NCBI RefSeq assembly: GCF_041381155.1
Contig: NC_091140.1
Location: 24,332,864-24,396,863, forward strand
Source: Argopecten irradians
Taxonomy: Eukaryota > Mollusca > Bivalvia > Pectinida > Pectinidae
Length of the DNA stretch: 64,000 bases
Direction of reading: 5' to 3'
The position numbers and the translations under genes were made by a program. Shown here piece by piece: positions 13,301 through 23,339 of this stretch (position 1 is the stretch's first letter; the number at the start of each line of letters is the position of its first letter). The notes under the pieces are model-generated. The model was not told the origin of the DNA. It did no database searches and saw nothing but the letters and a program-made list of their open reading frames with translations.

Positions 13301-16300
13301 CAGTTGCAAGATCAGCTAAAGAAGTAAGTATTTATCTTAATTTACTTCACAAAATATTTTTTGTCGCAAGTCATCTACTATACTGATTGCCGTGTTGAAA
13401 GTGTAAGTTTACAAGCACATGTTTTTACTATTACATATTACCTATAACTGTATGAATAAAATCAATATAGTAAATATGAATTAATTGGTAAGCTGATATT
13501 GAGAATTTAGCCATTTGGACAAGTGAAACCATGGCGTCACAATCTGTATCTACCCACAACGGCAGGTAAATGTGAAATATGTTTTTGCTAAGAAAGAATA
13601 TTGGAGACATGTAAATGACCCTTCAAAGAAAGATAGTGTTTAATACATTTTATTTTATTACAGGAAAGATGATGAACTCAAACGTGCTCGGGAGGAAGCG
13701 GACTATTTACGTCAGAGGTACGGTCAGCTCTAATGTCATTCATTCACTTAATAAATCCTGAAATATCATTCTTAATATTTTGACGGTTTTTATATAAAAA
13801 AGAGAAAGACTACACAGAATATAATATTTGTCAGCACGACTATATAAAATATACTACTTAAATTTACCACTTTCATTGATATTTCAAAACCATTCTGTAT
13901 AAAATATGTACAGAATATTATGATAGCAAGTTAGTTCAACTCTAACAGTATTTTTGTCGATGATTTTTTTGTTTTTGTTTTAAAAATATTATTTAAAACT
14001 GTTACAACTCACGTTCATTGTCTCAATATTCATAGGTTTAGCAAACTTGCTGGTGCAAAAATGACAGAAGGAAATCCAAACATAGCAGATCTCAGCGATC
14101 CAAACAGACCCACAAACCTTGCGACGAAATACAGAGAGCTTTATGATAATGAATGGACCAATGCCTATGAAAAATTGACAGAAGGCAATTTTAGCTATGA
14201 TGAGAAGAAGACTATAACATTGCTTCGTAGTATATTAGTTGTGAGTACCTTATTATTATTTATTGGTATGTCACCATTTTCCTAAAAATCATGCTTAAGA
14301 GAATTTAAAAATGAATTCCTAGAATTTAATTCCCACCGGATAAAATTCTCCTCTATGGTATCGCAGCATGGAAAGGCACTTTAATGATGTAAGACAAAGT
14401 AAACAGCCAGCCACTAACAGAGCGTATTGTTACGTGCTCTTTATAAAGAAGAGGCCCAAGAGGCCTTGACGGTAACCTGAGACCTGATACAGAAAGAGCA
14501 TTGCAAAGTTGGTTCAAATCTGTAAAAAGTATTTAGGAATTAGAATAAACTTTAAAGTTGAACCTTCGTATTAGAATTTTTATTTTTTGTTTTTCATTTT
14601 GATAGTTAGTGTATTATATTACCGAATCTTATGTTTAAAATTTGCTTTGCAACCGTTAAACAACAAAACTAAACTGGAATATTTGGTTCCATCAAATCTG
14701 TGAATTCAGAAGAAGATATTTTAAATTTGAGCCATTTTGTCCCATTTTACCCCGCCCCTCTGGTACCTGAGTGTCAGCCAGGATCATTATGGATAAGGTG
14801 TTTAAATGCTATTTCAGGCTTATAATTCTAACCAAGTTTGACTCATTTCCTATCAAAACTAAGCAAATAATGTTTATTAATGTGGTGGGTTTTTTTCTAT
14901 ATAAACTATAGTAATTTTGACTCCCTCCCCAAGGGAGTAACTGAGATTCCTGGGCCATGAAATTCACACGTTTTTGTAAATGGCCTAAAGACCTTTCAAT
15001 CTATGAAGAGTATTTGGTTCCATCGAATCTGTGAATTTAGAAAAAATATTTTTGAAAAATTAGCCAATTTGACCCTTTTAGCCCCGCCCCTTTGGCCCCT
15101 GGGGGTCGGCCAGGACCAATATGGATATGATGTCAAAATGCTATCTCAGGCTTATAATTCTAACCCAGTTTGACTTATTTCCTATGGAAACAAGGCAAAT
15201 AATGTTCATAAATCGTTTTTCCTATAAAAATTAATTAGTTAATTTGAACATAATAAGCATATAATGTTCATAAATATGTTTTGCCAATATAAACTATAGT
15301 AACCTTGACCTCCTCCCCAGGGGGAGACATGAGATCCCAGGGTCATTTAATTCACAATTTTTGTAAAGGACCTTAAGAACTTCCCATCTATGGAATGTAT
15401 TTGATTCTAACAGTTCTAAAATTTCAGAAGAAGATTTTGGAAGTTTTAACTTATTTGACCCATTTTGGCCCCGCCCCTCAGGCCCCTGGGGGGTCAGTCA
15501 TGGAAAAGATGTTAATAGGATTCAATGGCCATCTCATAGGGATAATTCTGACAACATTTGACTAATTTCCTATTATTGATGATCAAATAATGTTCCAAAA
15601 TGTGTTTTCACAATATAAACTATAGTAAACTTAACCCCCTCCCCAGGAGGAAACTTGAGACCCTAGGGTCATAAAATTCACAATTTTTGTAGAGGGACTT
15701 GACACCTATCTAAGAAGAGTATTTGATTCTACCACATCTGCGAGTGAAGAAGAAAATTTTGAAATTTTAGTCAATTTTTAAGCGACATATCGTTACAGTG
15801 AAATCCGCATGAAATATAACTTTAAGGTTGTGGTTCAGGTAATAAGACAGTTGTTTAATCTCATATCAGTCAACAGTCAAAACTTTTTCCCTGCTGTGGT
15901 TGGGACCAATCCTATAAACCTCGGGAAAAGAGTTTTGACTGTTGCCTGATTGGACATAAAACGACTGTATAATATATACCTTTCAGTGACAGGTAAGAGT
16001 ACGGACAGACGGACGGACAGACAGATAAACAAATCGTGGCATGTACTCTGTTTACGTTTATATATCAATATCCGAGTTTTAATTAAAACTGTAAATAATA
16101 TAGCATGAACATATTCGTTTATTGTTGCATTCGCCGCACACTTTTTTTCCATAATTGTTTTTTTTCATATTCAAGGAATGTTACGAGCAATGTATGACAT
16201 ACTCTAAAGAGCAGTGGAAGAAATTGGCAACAGCTCTAAGTCAAATCAAAACAGAAAACCCAGACAAAGTAAGACCAAGAGGGAGGTGTCAATGTCGGCC

Positions 16301-17843
16301 CTTAAGGTGTCCATCAGTAATCAGTTAATTAAAAAAAATAAAAATGATAAAAAAATCGATCAAGTAGGTTCGCACCATTATACTTCTGTCTATCACTGTA
16401 TAGATAATCTTTATTTGTAACGAGCATTTGCATTGGCTGAAATATTTATGTTGCCATCTCATAAGAAATAAATATGTTTGACTGATATAAGGACGTAGTG
16501 ATTTTATAGAAAAGGCTCTTTATGAAATTTGACATAATAAATGGAATTAAAATGATTCACGTACACGTGTAATATGTTTTTATGTGATTGACTTACACCA
16601 TAAACCAGAATCTGCTTTTATTATATTTTTGTTATAGCGCCAAATTAATTCAAGTTAATCCTAATAACTTATATTAAGTTATTAAATATCTTATTATTTG
16701 AATGTACTTTCTAGTTCCTAGCTTTTTAATTCAACAGACACTCAAAGAGATTGGGTTCCAGGAGACTGAATTCAAAGACTTAAAGACCTATAGGAGGATG
16801 GCTGCTAAAATATCGTCTGAAATCATCGTTAAAAAGGTATCGTGTGGAAAAATTTGAAAGAAAAACATACGTGTATATCATTTTAATTTGATGTTCAAAA
16901 TATTTTCGATATTATCTTTACAACAACGTTGACAATATTCTGCTTTTGTTTTTTGTTTACGAACTTGAATTTATCATAGTGTTACTTAGACATAGGGTGA
17001 GTATAACTTATATGTTGACCAGACATAAGACGGACAGTCTCTGTACTGATAGGCTGTGAAACAAAAATGGTTTCCCTCAGAACCAAAAAAAAAAAAAACG
17101 ATACCCCGTCCAACTTTATCCTTCAATACAATGACCTATTAGTTTCCTTCTGGAGTAGGTAGCTTGTCTAAATTGAGAGGTTTCACGTTAGAGATTGAAT
17201 TTGCAGAAGATTGTGAGTATCTCATGTACACAAGTCAGCAGGAATCGATTTTCTCTGTGTCAAGATTTGAACCAAATTTTTCGCAGAATAAACTTTGGTG
17301 CACAAATCATGATGTAACTAAGTCCGTTTCTATATATCTACCCTATCTCAACGTTGTTGTACTCTCAACATTGTGATGAATAAAGAATGATGTCGATGAC
17401 GATGATGATAATAATCATGATGCAAGCATATCATTTACTTTACATTTTCTTTAGCATTTACCCTGCAACTGCATATCATTATTAGCAATCACGACCAATC
17501 GAATGTACAAATCAAATTAATTATGTTAATAAGATTATACGAGATTCTTCTTTGTTTTAATAAGGTGAAGTCAGCACTGATTGAGAATGGGAGCCTAGTT
17601 GAGGAGTTATTACAGGAGCTGGACACATACATAGAAGCATGTACCAGACTCTCCTGGGAAATGGCATTACAAGACCCTCCATTACATATGTTCTGGGACT
17701 TGAAGAAAGACGATCCTCCAAATGATATGTTCAAAACCTATACACAGAGTGGTAAAAAAGTTAGCTTCGTTGTTTGGCCTTGTCTCCTTCGGCAGGAAGA
17801 TGGCGATCTTCTGGCAAAAGGAGTTTATCAACTCTACGAATAA
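1392..17843 (+). CDS. Mitochondria-eating protein (MIEAP/SPATA18)-like, nine exons, 5' end not found
   Basis: Nine exons join in one frame: 1392-1544, 3599-3736, 4331-4417, 13294-13323, 13664-13717, 14036-14240, 16176-16268, 16738-16836 and 17565-17843. All introns are GT-AG and the phases agree, giving about 378 codons ending in TAA. The N-terminal part (exons 1-3) is acidic and low in complexity. Exons 4-5 form a short charged coiled coil ([10 protein letters not shown], then [15 protein letters not shown]). Exons 6-9 form a C-terminal domain containing [37 protein letters not shown] and LLAKGV, which matches the MIEAP C-terminal domain. In vertebrates MIEAP acts in mitochondrial quality control; bivalve genomes carry many relatives. 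The match is by motif memory, not alignment. Human SPATA18 is longer (about 540 residues), so a 5' exon is probably missing. Intron 3 is swollen to 8.9 kb by a gypsy element. Confidence 0.75.
1600..1850 (+). repeat. Intronic module duplicated around the gypsy insertion site
   Basis: This stretch of intron 1 resembles 4690-4831 plus 12804-12870. Shared phrases are aaaataccgccaatgttt, tctacttca, agactacaattgaacat and ctgctttttgacatataat. The second copy is split by the gypsy element, so this copy preserves an approximate empty site. Confidence 0.7.
2990..3340. repeat. Dispersed mollusc-type repeat in intron 1
   Basis: It contains two copies of a phrase like caaggtcattcattttgac (about 3008 and 3246) and the phrase aagaggcccatgggtctt near 3085. 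A variant of the latter recurs at about 14450. This is typical dispersed-repeat vocabulary in bivalve introns; no coding content was seen. Confidence 0.5.
3850..4160. repeat. MITE-like palindromic repeat in intron 2
   Basis: A perfect-looking hairpin (gagtgaaaatatca, loop gttt, tgatattttcactc) lies at about 3868-3900. A related inverted phrase (tttcactcgtgcttcgcaat, then gtgaaaaatatcaaagt) lies at about 4110-4152. The arrangement resembles a small foldback element. Confidence 0.4.
4482..4567. repeat. Intronic hairpin with about 33-bp arms
   Basis: The left arm (4482-4514) and right arm (4534-4567) are inverted copies centred on a 19-bp loop. The core acgagtctaagaggtttt is perfect. Weaker pairing extends outward to about 4465 and 4580 (acatgtgt against tgtgtgaa), suggesting a foldback element of 100-150 bp. 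Confidence 0.7.
4832..5016 (+). repeat. 5' LTR of the gypsy element
   Basis: This 185-bp repeat starts TGTTGGTAATAGG and ends CCTGTAACA. It contains AATAAA near its 3' third. The sequence immediately after it (TGGTGTCAGAAG) is the primer-binding site. Confidence 0.9.
8608..11872. mobile_element. 3.3-kb non-autonomous DNA transposon with about 250-bp inverted ends, TA target
   Basis: The ends are inverted copies: CAGTTGGTAGTAGACTAAAG opens the element and its complement closes it at 11872, each flanked by TA. The inverted ends extend about 250 bp. Both include four to five tandem 33-bp units (core gtttagactacaggtagaca) and a palindromic segment rich in gtggacac/gtgtccac. Between them (about 8890-11620) lies AT-rich DNA with no transposase; an 18-C run (10467-10484) and an AT dinucleotide run (11299-11323) are the only notable features. 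The TA target and CAGT start fit Tc1/mariner-type integration, but the family is not identified. It interrupts the integrase end of the gypsy element, so it is younger than that insertion. Confidence 0.85.
12618..12803 (+). repeat. 3' LTR of the gypsy element
   Basis: It is about 95 % identical to 4832-5016 by eye and is preceded by the purine tract aaaaggggaga. The flanks show no clean target duplication. They do match the two sides of the related intron module at about 1750-1790. Confidence 0.9.
13531..13565 (+). CDS. Candidate alternative first coding exon of the MIEAP-like gene
   Basis: A start codon in a strong context (aaaccATGG) opens a 35-nt exon reading [11 protein letters not shown]. 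It ends in AG before a GTAAAT donor. Its phase is identical to that of the 30-nt coiled-coil exon at 13294-13323, so it would join the exon at 13664 in frame (..[10 protein letters not shown]). Such a transcript would skip the acidic N-terminal exons and start just before the coiled coil. This rests only on phase, donor and Kozak context; it could be chance. Confidence 0.4.
14440..15780. repeat. Four diverged tandem units (321-386 bp) in the MIEAP intron
   Basis: The phrase tatttggttccatc (later tatttgattcta) recurs at about 14681, 15012, 15398 and 15719. Each is followed by gaagaag, a ccccgcccct box, a cccctgggggtc-like phrase and tataaactatagtaa. The array begins with aagaggcccaagaggcc, as in the repeat near 3085. 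It is non-coding. Confidence 0.75.
15781..16175. other. Intron sequence, no feature beyond a simple run
   Basis: It contains a short ggacagac-type run near 16000-16025 and otherwise AT-rich intron ending in the acceptor at 16175. No gene was recognised. Confidence 0.5.
16837..17564. other. Last intron of the MIEAP-like gene, nothing recognised
   Basis: AT-rich, with A and GAT/ATG runs (about 17085 and 17385-17420). No splice-flanked exon or transposon terminus was seen. Confidence 0.4.
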
Positions 17844-17950
17844 GTTGTTTTCTAGAATTTCTATATGTATATGCCTGCACTGAAACACTTAATTTCTGAA
17901 TTGCATATTAATCGAATTAGAGATTGAACAGGTATGTAATGATGCAATAC

Positions 17951-18073
17951 AACATGTCTAATCCGAAACTGTCTTTGCCGACATCCTGTGAAATCCAACC
18001 AAATTTTGTCAATTTAACCCGTGAACCTTACGGTCCATAATTGATCATCATTTTGTCGGATTTGACAGGTTTA
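17951..18073. mobile_element. Small MITE with tctaatccga ends (copy 1)
   Basis: The left end acatgtctaatccgaaac and the right end ttttgtcggatttgacaggt are inverted copies about 120 bp apart. The same family occurs at 24311-24483 and 44292-44453. It lies just past the MIEAP stop codon, so it may be in the 3' UTR. Confidence 0.6.
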
Positions 18074-18151
18074 TTATATTAACATTGATGATTATAACAT
18101 CAATATTGTCTTCAGAACTACTACATACATGTACCTGAGTGTATATATATA

Positions 18152-18157
18152 AATAAA
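18152..18157 (+). terminator. Candidate polyadenylation signal of the MIEAP-like gene
   Basis: AATAAA lies about 310 nt after the stop codon. It is the clearest canonical signal before the next repeat. AT-rich sequence makes chance matches likely. Confidence 0.35.
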
Positions 18158-18159
18158 GG

Positions 18160-19329
18160 TTATAAAATGTGTGTCATTAGCTTATTCAGTGAAACCACAG
18201 TTCAAGTTATTATACAGGACACATTGCTACAGATAAAGTGGACAATCATATTATATAACTTTTAAGGTGAACTTACAATTATAAGATAAAGATATACGTT
18301 TGTAATAATCCAATATAATGATATAATATGAATGATCACCTATGCCCGTTCAAAATTTGTATATCATAGAGTTTTGGAATTCAAAAGTTGAAATCGGAAT
18401 TAAAATGGTGGCGTGCTTAATTTTAATATATTGTGAATCAAGGATACCAGTAACTATTTGACACAATGTGTGACTTTACGGGAATTTCACTGTTTGGACC
18501 ATACACACGAGAAGCAAAAGGAATATTTCTAAATTGGTTATCTAATAAGTATGGTCAATGTTTGCATCACACTTTACTTTGAAAAGCTTTTTAAAAAAAT
18601 ATCTCGGTATAAAAAGTATAATAAGTGCACATTTACAAATGGTCGCCAAATTAATTTATTTTGAAGATTGTGTACTTGGGTAAAACTTCTACAAACAATA
18701 GAAATCTAATTTTTGCTGTTTTTTAACTATAAATAGAGAATTAGTTTTTGACAACCACAAAAACTCTTTGATCAAAATTAAAACGAAACTTCAACGAAAC
18801 TGAAACCTCACCAGAAACGATCCATAAGAAAACATCAGTCAATTCTGTCTATAAAGACACCCAAGGGATGAAGAAAAATGGTATTTATACACAAACTATT
18901 CCTACAATTATTGCCAAAAGTGATATATATTTCAGAAAATGTGTTATTAACTTTGTTAGTGACAAATATTATCTAATCGCCTCAAAAGAGGTTGCTTGGT
19001 AAATCAAGTGGTAATTCTAGTTGCCAAAAATTGTCTATGTACGTGTGATAATATAATTATTAATTTACATGTAAAGTGATAATGTAAGTATCCTCGCTTC
19101 GAGGTCAGAGTAGTCGATTATTTCCTTAAATCTGTAACATTATATAGAATAAATATATAAAAGGGACAAAAGCAAGGCCATATCATAAAACCAATTGAAC
19201 AAATGGAAGGTACTTATTAGTAACAGGAACAAGTAGAATACTGATATATACAGAAAGTCTCAAGGAACTACGCTAATCAATTTTGGAGTTATGACCGGGA
19301 AAGGGATCTATGGAAGGACGAAGACTGAT
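18160..19329. other. Intergenic, no gene seen
   Basis: AT-rich sequence without protein-like frames, inverted ends or tandem structure that I could recognise. Confidence 0.4.
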
Positions 19330-20298
19330 TTAAGGATGTATTCTTCTGAGGTTTCAGTCCCGTTGAAGTCTCGTTTCGACAAAGATCAAAGAAGTTATGA
19401 GATTTTCAAATATATTTTATCAATATCTGTAGCAAGTTGCCAGATGCAAATTTGGTCAAAAAATCACATTTCTATTTTCAGTAGATTTTTTTATACAGGG
19501 ATTTTAAGAAATGGCCCATTTGGCGGCCATTTTGAAATTGTGTCTTTTTCCTCTTTGAGTAGAGCCATAGTTTAACCATTTTTCACTGAAATTGTTTTTA
19601 CTTAAATCATCACTGCACCAGCATTTTTAGCTGTATCGAGCTAATTTTTGCTGTTAATCTTTACTAGGTTCGTGGTTATTAAAATATTGAGCATTATTGC
19701 GTGAAGTGATACGCTTTTGTCACTTTATTTTTACATTTAATGGTAATTTGAGCACTTTTATTTTTTACTCTAAAATACTGAAAAATAACACATATTCAAA
19801 TGGGGCAAAAAAGTAAGCACACTGACCCCCCATTTTTCTGCCTAATTTAGAAAGAACAACCCATTCCCTATTGATATGCAAAATATTAACAAAAGTTTAA
19901 TACCACAACTGTTTCTATAAAGAGTTAAAATTTGGCAAAAATGGCTGAAAATGGTGTATTTTGTAGCTCAAAATTAAGGGGTAGGGGTAGCATATGTTGT
20001 TATTCTGAGAAAAAATATGAGTCTTATTAATCAAAACTTGTATATTTTTAAAGAAGACTACAGGAAAATAAATTCTTCAAACTTCCATACATATCAAATA
20101 TCTCATTAGGAAATTATGGCTTTAAACTCTTTTGTCAACTTGGTATCTTTGAGTGACAATAGCTCAAAAACGAGCACACCGACATATGTTTTTTCTTCCA
20201 TTTTCTTGTATGGTAAGAACTCCTATTTCCAAAAATCTATATGAGAAAAAAAGTTTAATACAAGAAAATTTTGATTTCTAAGAGGTGTACATCCTTAA
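19330..20298. mobile_element. Probable TTAA-flanked non-autonomous DNA transposon
   Basis: TTAA followed by GGATGTA at the left faces TACATCC followed by TTAA at the right, 969 bp overall. An imperfect match continues inward (tctgagg against tcttaga). TTAA targets are typical of piggyBac-type integration. The interior is AT-rich with no transposase. The short match means a chance pairing cannot be excluded. Confidence 0.5.
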
Positions 20299-21120
20299 CA
20301 TCACTACAAAACGCGTTTGACGGGAAATAACAACTCACTAAAGTTTTATGATATCTGCATATCTTAATTGTCACAAAAAGATGGTTAAGCATTCAGATTT
20401 TCACAAACCTCCCAAATTCATTTTCTCAATGAAATTAGCCAAATATACACAAATGATAAATTATCTGGTAATAAATACTTAATATCTTTGATTACGTCAG
20501 CTTGAAAAAAACACTGCTTTACAACACAGTACTATGTCAAGAAATTTCAAAGATAATAAAAACAATCCAATTTTTGATACTGTTATCGCAAAGTATCCTC
20601 TCAAAATGTAAATCTTGAAATAGATATGATGTAGTGTTTCGATATCGCGTCATAATTTATACAAAAACAGCTAGATAATTAATATTCGCATAGTTATCTA
20701 CACTAAGCATTATTTCGTAATATATTTTTGTTCTACACAAATGAAGTATTATTCCTTTCTTTTTGTTGGTATATTGTATTCTAGGAATTAAAGATAAATA
20801 AATTCGTGTAATCTTCCTTGAGTTCATGGTACCCCCTCCGACCAAAGCTACTCAGAGCTAAAGAGAAATTAACTCGCACATAAATTGTCATTTTATAAAA
20901 ATTTTAAGGTTTTTCTAGATTTGAATCCTTTTATATTTTCACCTACCGTAATTACTCTCAACATAATAGATACAAAATAACCTCACTTGTTTATTTGATA
21001 TTTCAAGTCTGACCTTTGTCGCGCTAGTCCTAGCTACCATCGAATCCCCCATGGCTAATATATCAGTTTACAAGTGCTATCTGCTGCACGGTCCAAATTG
21101 GTTTGGTTTAATTTGGTTTA
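20299..21120. other. Intergenic, no gene seen
   Basis: AT-rich; no exon, inverted-end element or tandem array was recognised. Confidence 0.4.
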
Positions 21121-21124
21121 TCAT

Positions 21125-21194
21125 ATTTACGTCCTATCAACAACCAAGGTCATTCAAGGACCGTCTCCCATGTATTGCAGTATGTGGAATGCTG
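21125..21194 (-). mobile_element. SINE-tail-like fragment beside the minisatellite
   Basis: The phrase acgtcctatcaacaaccaag, followed by gtcattcaaggac, is the reverse complement of the tail of the SINE at 23951-24173 (gaccctggctgttaatagga). The same tail appears at 32240 and beside 45041. Only the tail is present here. Confidence 0.55.
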
Positions 21195-21674
21195 TCTTTG
21201 GGAGGCTGCGGTATGTTCATGGTGTGTCTTTGGGAGGCTGCGGTATGTTCGTGGTGTGTCTTTGGGAGGCTGCGGTATGTTCATGGTGTGTCTTTGGGAG
21301 GCTGCGGTATGTTCATGGTGTGTCTTTGGGAGGCTGCGGTATGTTCATGGTGTGTCTTTGGGAGGCTGCGGTATGTTCATGGTGTGTCTTTGGGAGGCTG
21401 CGGTATGTTCATGGTGTGTCTTTGGGAGGCTGCGGTATGTTCGTGGTGTGTCTTTGGGAGGCTGCGGTATGTTCGTGGTGTGTCTTTGGGAGGCTGCGGT
21501 ATGTTCGTGGTGTGTCTTTGGGAGGCTGCGGTATGTTCGTGGTGTGTCTTTGGGAGGCTGCGGTATGTTCGTGGTGTGTCTTTGGGAGGCTGCGGTATGT
21601 TCGTGGTGTGTCTTTGGGAGGCTGCGGTATGTTCGTGGTGTGTCTTTGGGAGGCTGCGGTATGTTCGTGGTGTG
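21195..21674. repeat. 32-bp minisatellite, 15 near-perfect copies
   Basis: The unit tctttgggaggctgcggtat + gttcrtggtgtg is repeated exactly 15 times. The only variation is A or G at one site: A in copies 1 and 3-7, G in copies 2 and 8-15. Because 32 is not a multiple of three and the unit lacks stops, all three forward frames stay open and encode the same 32-residue period. The long frames here are therefore by-products of the repeat, not genes. Confidence 0.97.
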
Positions 21675-23239
21675 TCTTTTTGTAGTAGTGGAACTGTTAC
21701 CCTTTCACAGTGCTATCCCTCTGATACACATGCCGCTGTAGATACCAAACAACCACATCCCACCATTAAACTTACAACGGGTAAACTAGAATAAACATTG
21801 AACTATGTAATCGTCGATTCAAATTTAATGGTTAAACTTGTCTTCCAATGGATATAAACAAAACATATTTACACAATAACATCTTTATTTCCTTCATAAA
21901 TGATATTTTAAGTCCTTATTCAAAATTTTATTAAGCATCAAATTTCGAGACATCGCGAAAATATCATCCCCGCTAAATGACTCGTTATATGATATAATTT
22001 TTTCGATGTTACTTTTACTAAAAGTATACAAATAGTATGAATAATGTTTTAAAACTGTAACATCCACATATGTATATAATGCTTATGGATTTCGCGAGTG
22101 GATTATTTCAGTGTATTCGCGTATTCAGTGCATTCTTAACACCAGCAAAGTACTCAGTGAATTCCGCAAATTCTTAACACCAGCAAAGTACTCAGTGAAT
22201 TCCGCGAATTCTACACACCAGCAAAGTACTCGGTGAATTCCGCGAATTCTTAACACCATCAAAAGTACTCAGTGAATTCGCGAATTCTTAACACCAGCAA
22301 AGTACCCAGTGAATTCCACAAATTCTTACCACCAGCAAGGTATTCAGAAATCAATTACGCACCTAAGAACGAGTTTTTTGGGAATCTGACCACCCGCGAA
22401 TAAGTTCCGTATAAAAAACGATATATTGACCCCGCGAATTTAAAGCGCTGTACACTAATTTTACACTACTTTCTGCTTGACTCATTACACACGAGAGTAC
22501 ATCTATAGGGCGAACAATGTGTAAACAACTCTAAAAAGATCGGGACATGGACAGACAGACTGAAGTAGATTTCTCACCACAAACTTCTAATCTCTTACTC
22601 CAGTAGTATAAACACTGATATCGTATAGCGATGAGTGGTGTTGTAGAGAAACTGCCGTTATAAGTAATACTGTTACTTTTTGTAATGTGCGATTAAAAAG
22701 GGAAATCGCGAATGTATAAATACATATAAAAACGTAGAACCCTTCATGGCAGCCGCTTATGATATATTATAATATAATGATGCTTTCCGCACGTATTGAT
22801 CTATACCGAAGATCCGGTAAATCATGTAGATATGAGTAATCAATATGTTCATCACTGTAACCCAGAATCTGTATTTGTAGTATTTCAATCCGTCATATTT
22901 TCCATTCTACATTAATGTTCATCCATTCCATATCTATTATCTTTTATAGGTGATATCGATTAATATGACAATCATCACAGATTAAAATAATACTGTTAGT
23001 TAATGTTAAGAATGAAGCGTCAATATGTTCTTTTTTTATTGTGTAATTTTAATAAAGTGGTACATTCATATCTGACCATTATGTCATTTCTGTCCGAAAA
23101 AGAGCCGATTTCCTGGAAGTTCCGGAAACTATAGTTAGAATACACTTGAGCTAAAAAGTAGGCGTCTATTGATTGAGCAGTGCTACACGTGCAGATAGAT
23201 CAACACGCATACGGGAAAACCATGGGAACGTTTACTTTC
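21675..23239. other. Intergenic region upstream of the P450 gene
   Basis: It holds one 38-bp tandem array (listed separately) and otherwise AT-rich DNA. No gene was recognised. Confidence 0.45.
22132..22348. repeat. 38-bp minisatellite, about 5.7 diverged copies
   Basis: The unit is approximately attcttaacaccagcaaagt + actcagtgaattccgcga. Copies differ by several substitutions and single-base indels. There are no spacers between units, so this is a plain tandem array. Confidence 0.9.
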
Positions 23240-23245
23240 GTTTTA

Positions 23246-23256
23246 AGCATATAAAA
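23246..23256 (+). promoter_or_regulatory. Candidate TATA box of the P450 gene
   Basis: The phrase gcatataaaaaagtgactc lies about 90 nt before the P450 start codon, a plausible core-promoter distance allowing for a short leader. Confidence 0.35.
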
Positions 23257-23339
23257 AAGTGACTCATTTACTGATATAGCATCTCGAGACATTTTCTTAG
23301 ATTATTTAGGATTATACAACGTTCAAGAACGTGGACAAA

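Noticed and set aside
21051-21794. Three overlapping long frames rich in W, C and G, suggesting a repetitive protein gene
   Set aside because: They come from a stop-free 32-bp minisatellite read in three frames; no gene signals flank it.
22132-22348. Regular 38-bp repeats resembling a CRISPR array
   Set aside because: Units are directly adjacent without unique spacers, and the host is a eukaryote; it is a minisatellite.
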